Below, piece after piece: positions 27,285 through 37,300 of a stretch of DNA of 64,000 nucleotides. The stretch is from contig JBCBAP010000001.1 of NCBI GenBank assembly GCA_038532435.1, positions 1-64,000 of the forward strand, read 5' to 3'. The notes below the pieces were generated by a model. It saw nothing but the letters and a program-made list of their open reading frames with translations, was not told where the DNA came from and made no database searches. The position numbers and the translations under genes are program-made. Source of the stretch: JBCBAP01 sp038532435 (GTDB lineage: Bacteria > Pseudomonadota > Alphaproteobacteria > Rhodobacterales > Rhodobacteraceae). Numbering within the stretch: the stretch's first letter is position 1; each line of letters opens with the position of its first letter.

Positions 27285-28706
27285 ATGACCAAGATCAAGA
27301 CCGACCTCCTCGTCATCGGCGGGGGCTCCGGAGGGCTGTCCGTCGCAGCCGGCGCAAGCCAGATGGGCGCCAAGGTTGTCCTGCTCGAAGGACACAAGAT
27401 GGGCGGCGATTGCCTGAACTACGGATGCGTCCCCTCCAAGGCGCTGATCGCTTCCGGCAAGGCCGCCCATGCCCTCCGCTCCGGCGTGCCCTACGGCGTC
27501 GCCGAGGCGACCGCCCATGTGAACTACGCCGCGGCGAAAGACCATGTGGCCGAGGTTATCGCGACCATCGCCCCCCATGACAGCGTCGAGCGGTTCGAGG
27601 GGCTGGGCGTCCATGTGATCGAGGAATTCGGCGAGTTCCTCAACGAGCGCGAGGTCAAGGCGGGCGAGCACGTGATCGAGGCGCGGCGCGTCGTGATCTC
27701 CACCGGCTCCTCCCCCTTCGTGCCGCCGATCCCGGGTCTCGATCAGGTGACCTACTACACCAACGAGAACATCTTCGATCTGCGGGACCAGCCGGAACAC
27801 CTCATCATCATCGGGGGGGGGCCCATCGGGATGGAGATGGCGCAGGCGCACGTCCGCCTCGGCTCCAAAGTCACGGTGCTCGAAGGGGCAAAGGCGCTTG
27901 GCAAGGATGATCCGGAGATCGCAGCCATCGCCCTTGATAAGATCCGGGGTGAGGGCGTCGACATCGTCGAAGGCGCGCTCGTCGACCGGATCGATCCTGA
28001 GGGCGACCAGATCAAGGTAACCGACAAGGAGGGACGCTCCTGGATCGGGTCCCACCTGCTGATGGCGGTGGGCCGGAAGGCAAACCTCGACAAGCTCGCG
28101 CTCGACAAAGCGGGGATCGAGACCACGCGGACCGGCATCAAGGTCGATGCGGGTCTTAAGACCAGCAACAAACGCGTGTTCGCCATCGGCGACGCCGCGG
28201 GCGGCCTGCAGTTCACTCACAAGGCAGGGTATGACGCGGGCATCGTGATCCGCAACGCGCTCTTCGGACTGCCCGCGAAGGCCTCGGACGCGCACATCCC
28301 CTGGGCTACCTACACGGACCCGGAAATCGCGCAGGTCGGCCTGACAGAGGCGCAGGCGAAGAAGCAGCACGGCTCCCACGCCGTGGAGGTCCTGCGGTTC
28401 GAGTTCGGGGAGAACGATCGCGCGGTCGCGGAGAAAAAGACCACCGGCATGGTCAAGGTCATGGTTGTCAAAGGGCGCCCCGTCGGGGCCTCGATGGTCG
28501 GGCCGATGGCCGGGGAGCTCATCCAGCCCTGGGCGCTCCTGATCGCGAACAAGCTCAAGATCGGTGCAATGACCGCCATGGTCGCGCCCTATCCGACGCT
28601 CGGCGAGATCAACAAGCGGGTGGCCGGGCAGTACTACGTGCCACGCCTGTTCCAGAACGACCGGGTGAAGAAGATCGTGGGCCTCGTGCAGAAGTACCTG
28701 CCCTGA
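27285..28706 (+). CDS. FAD-dependent pyridine nucleotide-disulfide oxidoreductase (dihydrolipoamide dehydrogenase/MerA-like)
   Basis: 473 residues. FAD motif VIGGGSGGLS is near residue 10, the redox-active pair is in GGDCLNYGCVPSK, NAD(P)-binding is IIGGGPIGMEMA near 176, the second FAD motif is VFAIGDAA, and the dimerisation domain is complete. The usual catalytic His of the HPTxxE motif is replaced: APYPTLGE, with Tyr in that place. It is therefore probably not a true dihydrolipoamide dehydrogenase. Together with the TVP38 gene it suggests a membrane-linked redox function; the substrate is unknown. A terminator follows. Confidence 0.85.
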   Translation: MTKIKTDLLVIGGGSGGLSVAAGASQMGAKVVLLEGHKMGGDCLNYGCVPSKALIASGKAAHALRSGVPYGVAEATAHVNYAAAKDHVAEVIATIAPHDSVERFEGLGVHVIEEFGEFLNEREVKAGEHVIEARRVVISTGSSPFVPPIPGLDQVTYYTNENIFDLRDQPEHLIIIGGGPIGMEMAQAHVRLGSKVTVLEGAKALGKDDPEIAAIALDKIRGEGVDIVEGALVDRIDPEGDQIKVTDKEGRSWIGSHLLMAVGRKANLDKLALDKAGIETTRTGIKVDAGLKTSNKRVFAIGDAAGGLQFTHKAGYDAGIVIRNALFGLPAKASDAHIPWATYTDPEIAQVGLTEAQAKKQHGSHAVEVLRFEFGENDRAVAEKKTTGMVKVMVVKGRPVGASMVGPMAGELIQPWALLIANKLKIGAMTAMVAPYPTLGEINKRVAGQYYVPRLFQNDRVKKIVGLVQKYLP

Positions 28707-28750
28707 CCCGCTGGCCTCCTCGCGGGAGGCGATGACCCTTGGCATGCGAC

Positions 28751-28776
28751 AGGAGGAGCGTCCGCTCCTCCTTTTT
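28751..28776 (+). terminator. Intrinsic terminator after the oxidoreductase gene
   Basis: AGGAGGAGC (28751-28759) pairs with GCTCCTCCT (28764-28772) around a GTCC loop, followed by TTTT. It ends the TVP38-oxidoreductase transcript. Confidence 0.8.
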
Positions 28777-28962
28777 CATATCGGACAGGGCGGGGGTGGT
28801 CATACGGCACGGAGCTGCATTTCGCGCGCGATCAATGCCGGCCAGACATGCGGCACGCGACCATCTTCAGGGGAGATGCAGCGCCGGTCTTTTCGCAGAT
28901 AGAGGAGGTCACGCCGACGCCGGGCCCCTACACTATCCTAGCGTCGCATGTGGAATGACCGG

Positions 28963-29685
28963 CTAGCACCCGGGCGGTGACACGTTCCGCTCCGCCGCGA
29001 TGACCGCGCGCAGCTTCGCTTCGGTGACCGCGCCCTCGATGACCGTTCCACCGATGATGACGCTGGGTGTTCCGCGCAGGCCGAGCGTGTTCGCGAGCGC
29101 CCGTGTCGCCGCAATCTCCGCATCCGCGGACGGGGCCCGCATGTCGGATCTGAATTGTGCGGGGTCGAGGCCGAGGCTCTGGGACAGATCGTTCAGATAC
29201 CGCTCTGTGGGAAGAAACGTGGTGCCTAGCATCCGGGACTGGAACGCAGGCCGCGCATCCTGAAGCCCCGCCGCATGGGCCGCGCGCGCAGCCTGTTCCG
29301 ACGCAAGGCCAAAGATCGGCCAGTCGAACACGGTCAGCGCAACCCCATCGGCCTCCGCGATATCCTCAAGGGCCAGCAGAACCTCCCGGCAGTTCGGACA
29401 ATAGTAATCGTGAAAGGCCGAGATCTGGACCGTCTCTCCGCTCGGATCCCGGGGCAGGGTGGTGCACACGTCAACCGCCACCGGCTCGGGCCGGTCGACA
29501 CCGACGGTCAGAAGGTCTACCGCCGCGCTCAGCCCCGCCCCCTCGATCATCCGGAACCGGTCGTCCGCGGGCCACGCGACAAAGGTGAGATCCGGGCCAA
29601 AGAGGGATTGCCGGATGAAATCCCGGTTCTGGAAACCCAGAACCGCGGCCAGACAGACCAGCACGAACAGGATCTTCGATGTCAT
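28963..29685 (-). CDS. DsbA-family thiol-disulfide oxidoreductase, membrane-anchored
   Basis: 240 residues from ATG 29685; an ATG at 29733 would give 256. A hydrophobic N-terminus (ILFVLVCLAAVLGF, residues 5-18) acts as signal or anchor. The thioredoxin fold has the active site Cys96-Pro-Asn-Cys99 (AFHDYYCPNCREV) and the cis-proline loop RGTPSVIIGG. It most resembles the DsbA/Com1 group that acts on periplasmic thiols. It is divergent from a histidine kinase gene with about 90 bases between starts. A cysteine at residue 74 and a C-terminal cysteine are extra. Confidence 0.85.
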   Translation of the reverse strand: MTSKILFVLVCLAAVLGFQNRDFIRQSLFGPDLTFVAWPADDRFRMIEGAGLSAAVDLLTVGVDRPEPVAVDVCTTLPRDPSGETVQISAFHDYYCPNCREVLLALEDIAEADGVALTVFDWPIFGLASEQAARAAHAAGLQDARPAFQSRMLGTTFLPTERYLNDLSQSLGLDPAQFRSDMRAPSADAEIAATRALANTLGLRGTPSVIIGGTVIEGAVTEAKLRAVIAAERNVSPPGC

Positions 29686-29773
29686 CGCCGCACCCCACGC
29701 CACCCTCAGGGTGCCCTTGTTTGCCCCCGTCATATCCCATAGCCTAAGACTGTCTGAGGAGACGGAACAGAAG

Positions 29774-31204
29774 ATGCTCTTCAATTCCTTGTCAGGACGG
29801 TTCCTGGGGCTCACCATCGTCTTCGTGATGGTGGCAGAGGTCCTTATCCTCCTGCCCTCCACGGCCCGGTTCCGCGCGGACTATCTGCAGGAACGGTTGG
29901 AGCGGGCTCAGATCGCCTCCCTCGCCCTGCTGGCCACGCCGAACGACATGGTCGCCCCGGAGCTTGAGGCGGAGCTTCTGAACAATGCGGGCGTGATCAA
30001 CATCGTGCTGCGCCGCAACTTCGTGCGGGAGCTGGTGCTCGCCACGCCGATGCCGGGACCGGTCGATGCGACCTACGACATGCGCAACGCGACAGCGCTA
30101 AGCCTGATCGCGGACATGTTCGCCACGGTCACCGCCCAGACCGACCGGGTGATCCGCATCATCGGCAGCCCGGTGCAGGGGGGCGGAACGGCGATCGAGA
30201 TCACCATGTCCGAGGCGCCGCTGCAGGACGCGCTCATCGACTACGGCTTCAGGATCCTGCTCCTGTCGCTCTTCATCTCCGTGGTCACGGCGGCATTGCT
30301 GTTTCTCGCTGTGCGCCGCTTCATCGTGCGGCCGATGCGGCGGGTGGTGGAGAATATGGTGCATTTCCGCGACGATCCGGAGGATGCGGCCCGGATCATC
30401 AAGCCGAAGGCCAGCATCCTGGAGCTCAAGGGTGCGGAGGTTGCCCTCAACGAAATGCAGACGAGCCTCGTGTCCGCGCTCAAGCAAAAGGATCGGCTTG
30501 CGTCGCTGGGCAGTGCCGTGGCCAAGGTGAGCCACGACCTGCGCAACATGCTCTCCGTCGCGCAGCTCGTCGCCGACCGGCTCGAGATCAGCCAGGATCC
30601 GGCGGTCAAGCGTGTGGCGCCGAAGCTGGTGCTCAACATCACCAGGGCCGTGAACCTCTGCGAAAGCACGCTTGCCTACGGCAAGGCGGAGGAGCCACAG
30701 CCGGAAAAGCGCCCGCTGGCACTCCACGCGCTCATCGCCGATGTGCTGGAGGCGGAGGCAGCGCACGGGGCGGAGAAGGTCTCGCTTATCAACGATGTGC
30801 CGCCGGAGATGCAGATCGCGGCGGATCCGGAACAGCTCTACCGCGTGTTCTCCAACCTCATCCGCAACGCGCGGCAGGCGATGGAACCCCTGCCGGAGGG
30901 CGGCTCCGTCATCGTCAACGCCCGCCCGGCGCAAGAGGATGGATGCGAGATATCCGTGAGCGACACTGGACCGGGGCTGCCCAGCAAAGCGGTGGAGTAT
31001 CTCTTCAAGCCTTTCCAGGGCAGCCAGCGCCGCGGTGGCACCGGTCTGGGCCTCGCGATCGCGGCTGAACTGGTGCGCGGACACGGGGGCAAACTGGAGC
31101 TGCTCGAGACGTCGTCCCAGGGCACGACCTTCCTGCTCAGCCTGCCCGATTGCCTGTTGCCTCCGGCGCCCACAGCCTCAATTTCGGCCTTGCAAACCGG
31201 GTGA
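29774..31204 (+). CDS. Sensor histidine kinase (orphan)
   Basis: 476 residues from ATG 29774. Transmembrane helix 1 (about 10-30) and helix 2 (about 160-182) flank a periplasmic domain of about 125 residues, followed by a HAMP-like linker (FIVRPMRRVVENMVHF). The phosphoacceptor is His254 in KVSHDLRNMLSVAQ. The ATPase domain has N-box FSNLIRNARQAM, G1 DTGPGL, F-box LFKPFQG and G2 GGTGLGLAIA. No response regulator is adjacent, so the partner is unknown. The DRNLM-type H-box and dimerisation helix suggest an HPK4-like class. The tRNA-Arg gene follows. Confidence 0.9.
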   Translation: MLFNSLSGRFLGLTIVFVMVAEVLILLPSTARFRADYLQERLERAQIASLALLATPNDMVAPELEAELLNNAGVINIVLRRNFVRELVLATPMPGPVDATYDMRNATALSLIADMFATVTAQTDRVIRIIGSPVQGGGTAIEITMSEAPLQDALIDYGFRILLLSLFISVVTAALLFLAVRRFIVRPMRRVVENMVHFRDDPEDAARIIKPKASILELKGAEVALNEMQTSLVSALKQKDRLASLGSAVAKVSHDLRNMLSVAQLVADRLEISQDPAVKRVAPKLVLNITRAVNLCESTLAYGKAEEPQPEKRPLALHALIADVLEAEAAHGAEKVSLINDVPPEMQIAADPEQLYRVFSNLIRNARQAMEPLPEGGSVIVNARPAQEDGCEISVSDTGPGLPSKAVEYLFKPFQGSQRRGGTGLGLAIAAELVRGHGGKLELLETSSQGTTFLLSLPDCLLPPAPTASISALQTG

Positions 31205-31228
31205 ACGGGGCGTAGGTACACGCCTCAC

Positions 31229-31305
31229 GGACCGATAGCTCAGCTGGATAGAGCACTAGACTACGAATCTAGGGGTCGGGGGTTCGAATCCTCCTCGGTC
31301 CGCCA
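31229..31305 (+). tRNA. tRNA-Arg (anticodon ACG)
   Basis: 77 bases including the encoded CCA. The acceptor arms GGACCGA (31229-31235) and TCGGTCC (31295-31301) pair fully. The D-arm is GCTC/GAGC, the anticodon stem CTAGA/TCTAG holds the loop CTACGAA with anticodon ACG at 31263-31265, and the T-arm has GGGTTCGAATCC-type sequence. A34 is expected to be edited to inosine, reading CGU, CGC and CGA. No duplicated 3' end was seen nearby that would mark an integrated element. Confidence 0.97.
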
Positions 31306-31366
31306 ACTGCACCCCCTGAAATGTGGCGTGCCGCCGGGCGGACAGCGTTTGCGGGACTATGCTTCC

Positions 31367-34300
31367 CTACAGGATCTCGATGTCGCTGAAGATGCTGTCG
31401 GCGCCGAGATCGGCGTCATCATCCATCACCAGCACGAGACGGTCAAACTCTCCGGTGAAGAACGCGCCCACCGGGATCGTGTAGCTCTGCGCCCCGCTGC
31501 CAGTCTCGTAGAGCCCGTCGAAGGCGTCGATGCCCCAGTCCTGATCGCCGTCAAGTTTGAAGACAAACTCTTCGGACAGAAGACCGTCGTTCTCGAACCC
31601 GATCCCGTGGATGTCTCCCTCCACATCTGACGCGAAGTCGAAGGCGAGTTGCGTGTCCTCGTCCACAAAGATGTCCGTGTCCAGCTGTTTCCAGGCATTG
31701 TCCTGCAGCTCGATGGTCGCGCCACCGTCGCGGACGATCGCGACACCTTGATCCTGAGGACCGCCAAAGCTCGAGATCGGCGCAACCTCGCCGGAGACCA
31801 GAGGCAGGTCTTCGGTGTCGAACGCGATGTTGGCAAAAGTGCTGGTCGCACCCACATCCGCATCATCATCCATGATGAGGACCATGCGGTCGAAACTGCC
31901 GGTAAAGAACTGACCAACCGGGATCTGGTAGCTCAGGAAGCCGCTGCCCGTCTCGTACCGGTCGTCGAACGCGTCGATGCCGAAATCCTGTGTGCCGTGG
32001 AGCTTGAAGATGAACTCCTCGCCCGACATCCCGTCACTCTCGAATCCGATGGCGTGGATGTCCCCTTCCACATCAGCCGCAAAATCAAAGCTGAGGAGCG
32101 TGTTGCTTTCCACGGTCACATCGACGGCAAGCTGCTTCCACGCGTTGTCCTGAAGCAGGATCGACGTGCCGTCCTCCGATATCTCGGCCACACCCTGATC
32201 CTGCGTCCCGTCATAGCCGGTCAGCGGCACGGGGGCCCCGTCGACAAGCGGGCTCGACGTGGTGCTGAGCGAGATGTCGGAGAAGGTGCTGTCCGCACCC
32301 ACGCCCGCATCATCGTCCATGACAACGACGATCCGGTCAAAGCTGCCGGTGAAGAACTGCCCGACCGGAATGCTGTAGGATTGCGGCCCGCTGCCGGTGG
32401 TGTAGCGGTCGTCGAAAAGGTCGTTGCCCCAGTCCTGCGTGCCGTGAACCTTGAATATGAACTCTTCGGACAGACCCTCATCGGTCTCGAACCCTATGCC
32501 GTGGATCTCGCCCTCCACGTCCGAGGCGAAGGTGAAGTTGAGAACGGTGTCCGTCTCGACAGTGATGTCCGTAGCGAACTGCTTCCAGGCGTTGGCCTCG
32601 AGCCGCACCGCCGTCCCGTCTGACAGGAACGTTGCGGTGCCCGCGTCCTGGGTGCCAAAGCCCGAGAGGGGCAGGGCGGCGAGGTCCAGCACGTCGTCGG
32701 GCGGCGGGGGAGGCGCTTCGGTGACCATGACGGAGACGGGGGCGACTGCGTCTCCTCCAAACCCATCCGTCAGAAGGTAGCTGAAGCTTGCCTCCCCAGT
32801 GAACCCGGCTGTCGGCGTGAAGATGACAAGGTCATTGTCCGGATCATCGTCGCCGAGATCGTCGAGGGTGACCAACCCGTTCGCCCCGGGTGTGACGCCC
32901 GTGATCGCAAGCGCGTCCCCGTCCGGGTCCGTGTCACCGGCAAGCAGCGTCGCGACGGGGACGGTCAGCACTGTGTCCTGGCGGACCGTGAGGGTCACGG
33001 GATCCGGGATCGGATCCCTGTTATCCTCGTCCACGCTGCCGTCCTGATCATTGTCCTTGCCGTCGTTGATCTCGGGCGCGTCCGGGAAGATCGATGCGTC
33101 CGTGTCGTCCGCATCCCCCGATGTCGCGACCGTTCCTGCCGGAGCATCGTAGGCGGTTACGTTTGTGGCCGGATCATCGATGCCGAACCCGTCGCCATCC
33201 GCGTCCACGAACCATGTGAAAGGACCGTCCCGCCCGGCGATCGTCAGCGTGCCGGAGTTGGGCGTCTCGCCGCCCTGTCCGTCTGTGATGTCGTAGGTGA
33301 TCGACAGCACCGCGCTGTCTCCCGCGCCGAGCATGTCCGCGAACTGCCCGGGGTCGATGGTAAGCACCGGACCGTCGAGGGTGAAGGCCACAGGTGTGCC
33401 GTCCTCTAGGGTGACCGACACGTCGTTGATCGCGAGGGTGCCCCCATCCGGGTCGTCCGCGCTCGCGTCGGTCAACAGATCGATGGAAACCGGTGAAGCG
33501 TCCTCGCCCGTGGTGCCTGCGTCGATGGGGGAGGCGGTGGGCGGGATGTTCGTGGGATCCTCGTCCTCCACATCGACGCTGCCGTCCGGATTGATGGAGA
33601 CGGTGAAGCCCGGCGGCGCGTCGGTCACCTCCACTGCTGCGGTCTCAAGTCCGGTGATCCCGCCGGTCGCCTCGATCAGGCTGAACCCGCTGCCCGCCTC
33701 CGGCACGAACCCGTCGATGAAGCTGATCTTGACCGTCGCCCCGCTCAGATCCGCGGTGCCATCGATGATCAGAAGATCCTGATCCTCCTCCTCCGCGCCA
33801 CCGACTTCCAGGTCCAGCGTGCCGCGCACGATGAGGTCGCCGGTGATGCGCACGGTGCCGGGGCTCGTGCCGGGCGCGAAGACCGCGGGCTCATCGATCT
33901 CCACATCTCCGAGCGTGCCGGTCCCCGTGACAAAACCATCCCGTGCCTTGAGCGCAGGTACGGTCGCATCGTCGAGGAAAAGCTGCGATCCTTCGATCAC
34001 GTTGAGCGTGGGCCCCGCGAAGGTGCCCGTGACGGCCGTCGTCCCGCCACCAAACACCTCGAGCACCTCGAAATTGGTGAAGCGGCTCAGGTCGAACGAC
34101 GGCACCGTGTCCGGGTTGATCCTGTCATCGAACGGGCTTGTGCTGAAAAGGCGCAAGGTATCCACGCCGTCCCCGCCATTCACGATGCCGGTTCCCTCGG
34201 CACCGTAAAGCGTCTGATAGATGTCTTGGCCGCCACCTAGATCGACCAGCCCCTCGATGGTCGCAAGGTTGATGACGGTCTGATCGCCTGCGCTCCCCTG

Positions 34301-37300
34301 GATCGCTGCGCGGTCACCACGGACCTCACCGTTGTTGATGAACACGCCCCCGTCCGCGTTGAGCTGCACGGCAATGCCGCCTGGCCCGGTGGCAGTAATC
34401 GCACCGCGCGGGGATGTGAGATCGTCCGCGGCAACGCCGGACGCGAGGCCCGCGGTGACATCGTTGCCGTTGATCTGCAGCCCGATCGCGTTGGGGCCAG
34501 AGACCTCGATCTTGCCCGCGGGGAAAATCGGCGTGTCACTGTCCGTGGTCTGAATGTCGAGAGTGACATCGCTGACGCTGAACGTGGATCCACCGCGGGC
34601 GAACACCAGTTCGCCCTGACCGACGCGGACGGTATCGCCGTTGCCGTCGATCTTCATCCCGACGGACTCCGCCCCGGTCAACTCGATAGTCTTGAGGTTG
34701 AAGACGGCGTTCGAGGTCTTGACCCCGCTGCTCGCCTGAAGGCCCATGCCGATCTGCCCCCGGCCGCCGCCGGTGATCGTGCCTTCGTTGGCCATGTAGG
34801 CACTCACCGTGAGGCCGGTGAAAAGGCCGACATTGCCGTCGGCGGTCATGGTGATCGTGCCGGTGTTGATCACTTGCGCGGTCGTGTCCGGCGCTGCCGG
34901 AGCGCCGAAGATATCAGTGTCGGCGGTTGGTGCCGACAGAGCCGTCCCAAGCACATCTATGCCGCCGAGCGAGAGACCGAACCCGCCCTCACCGGTCAAA
35001 AGGATCGATCCGGAATTGCCCAGCAGAGCCGCCGGACCCGGTTCTTCCCCGCCGGTGGAAAACGGGTTGGCCAGGGTCGCTGTCAGGGCGGAGCCGTTCA
35101 CCTCCACCGTGCCCTCATTGATCAGGGTGTACTGATCCGTCGCTTTCGAGCGGCCAAAGAGATCCGTGATCCGCACACCGCCGCCCGCTGCATTCGTAAG
35201 CGTACCGCCCTCGCGGTTGATGAACCTGGCACCGGGTGCCTCGGACAGGACGGCCTGCGCCGCGCTGCCCTCGATATCGCCCCGGTTCTCGACATCGAGC
35301 CGGGTGGATGTGGTTCGGAGTGCTGTGCCGTCCGCGTTTTTAATGGCCGCGCCCGCGGCGTTGCGCACGAAAAGGACGGAGTTTGGATCGCCCCGCGGCC
35401 CCTCGTCCGCGGATCCTTCGGTGTTGGCGCCGATCTGTCCGAGAATCTGACCGGCATTGTCGATCTGGGCGTGCTTGTCTTCCGGATTGGCGATCTCGAC
35501 GAACCCGGTGATGACACCGGTCGAGGCGTTGTTGAGTGCGAAGCCGTTGCCATCGTGCCGGATCGCAATTCCAGCCGGGATCGGTGCGTCCCCGTCGATG
35601 GGGGAAACCACGCGGGAGGTGATCGCGCCGGAGTTCTCGATCCGCGCATCGTCCCCCACGATGTCGAGTGCTGCGCCCGGCCGCTCTCCTCCGGGCACCG
35701 TCGGGCGGTCATCGACCGTTCGGCCAAAGCCGAGGCCCTCCAGCGTTCCGGTGTTGGTGAAGACTACGTTCGGGGCGACGGCGCTGAAGCCCGCCCCGTC
35801 GGTGGAAATCAGACGCCCCGAGTTGGTGGCTGTGACGAAGCTCCCATCGCCCGCTGCGATCAGTGCCGCATCGAATTTCGCTTCGATGTCGGCCTCGTTG
35901 ACGAAAGTGACCGAACCGTCGTCCCCGATGACGAAGCCGACCCCGGCGCCGTCGGTGCTGGTGATTGTGCCCCCGTTGCCGAACTGGTGCGTGCTGCTCC
36001 CAGCCAGCGTCTGGAACCGGAGAGCGACATCGTCCGTCACCTCGACCGCGCCCGTGTTCGAGATCGTGTACTCCGCCGACTCCTCCCCGACGATGCGAAG
36101 ACCGTCGCCGCGGGCAGTGATTGCGCCCTCGTTGGTCAAGTCGAGCTTGGCAACGTCCGAAAAGCTGCCGAGGTCACCGGCCGCCAGCGCGCCGCCGACA
36201 AGGTTCGTGAGCACCACCTGATCGGCGCTGACATCAAACATCTCTCCCGAGACGTCGATGGTTCCCCCGTCCCTATTGTCGAGGATGAACATGCCGGGGG
36301 CAGCACCGCCAACCTTGAACCCGTCGCCGAAGCCGGTGACGGACTTGCCCTCGTTGACGATGCCGAAGCCCGTGCCGCGGGCATCGAACAAAACGCTGTC
36401 AAACGGCGTCGTCGCGGTGACGTTCGCGCCGATCGAAAGGCTCACCTCGTTTGCGAGGACCCCGTCGAGATCGTCGAAGATCGGGAAATCTTCCGCGCCG
36501 AACAGAAACGCGGTGCCCTTGCCGACGGTCAGTTCCTCATCGAGATCGACATCGATCACCGTGCCGACCGCGGCGATTCCGGTCCCGAAATCTCCGGTTA
36601 CGGAGATCGGCGCGGTCGTCTGCAGCTTGCCGGAGTTGGAGGCGAGGAGGACGCCGATCGAATTCGGTCCGGTGAGGCTGATCTCCCCTGCGATCAGAGC
36701 CTCAAGCCCACTGCCCACCGCGACGCTGAGCCCGGAGAAGCCCGACAGGGCGACGCCCGTCGTTTCGTCGCCGCTGCCGGTGATGGTGCCCCGGTGGATC
36801 GCGACATTGTTCGTGCCCGCCGCCCCGATCCCGATATTCATGGGACCGGAGAGCGCGATCGTGCCCTCGTTGAGCAGGGTCCGGTCCTCACCGGCGAAGA
36901 CCATGCCGCCGCCGAATGTGGAGGAGACGTTGATCCTGCCCGTGTTGGCGAGGTCGACCTCGCCTTCCCCGCCGATGCCGGAGGCGCCGATGGCCGTTCC
37001 GGTCACGTTGATCGTGCCTTCGTTGAGCGCGGTGCCGGACCCTTCGATGAAGATCCCGCTGGCCTCTTCGCCGGAGACATTGATGACCCCGGATGCCGCG
37101 TTCGTCGCGGAGCCCGTCCCTTCGAAGTAGAGGCCCACGGCCTCTGTCCCCGACACGGTGATGTTGCCCGTGTTGCGCAGGACACCTGAGATCAGAAAGG
37201 CGAGCGCGGTACTCTCGGTCCCGTTGACCGAGATTGAGCCCGCATTCTCGATGGTGTTCGACCCCTGGCCATAGATCGCGACCGCGTTCGCGCCGCTCAG

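Noticed and set aside
26880..28745. A 621-residue minus-strand open frame opposite the TVP38 and oxidoreductase genes
   Set aside because: It spans two unrelated genes on the opposite strand and carries no motif.
31229..31305. tRNA-Arg as an attachment site for an island containing the giant gene
   Set aside because: No integrase, and no second copy of the tRNA 3' end was seen in the window.
31370..32695. Tandem repeats as a CRISPR-like or DNA-level repeat array
   Set aside because: They are diverged protein-coding repeats with units of about 440 bases, not short direct repeats with spacers.
34874..37189. A 771-residue plus-strand open frame inside the giant gene
   Set aside because: Shadow of the repetitive, high-GC minus-strand gene; no ribosome site and no domain-like sequence.
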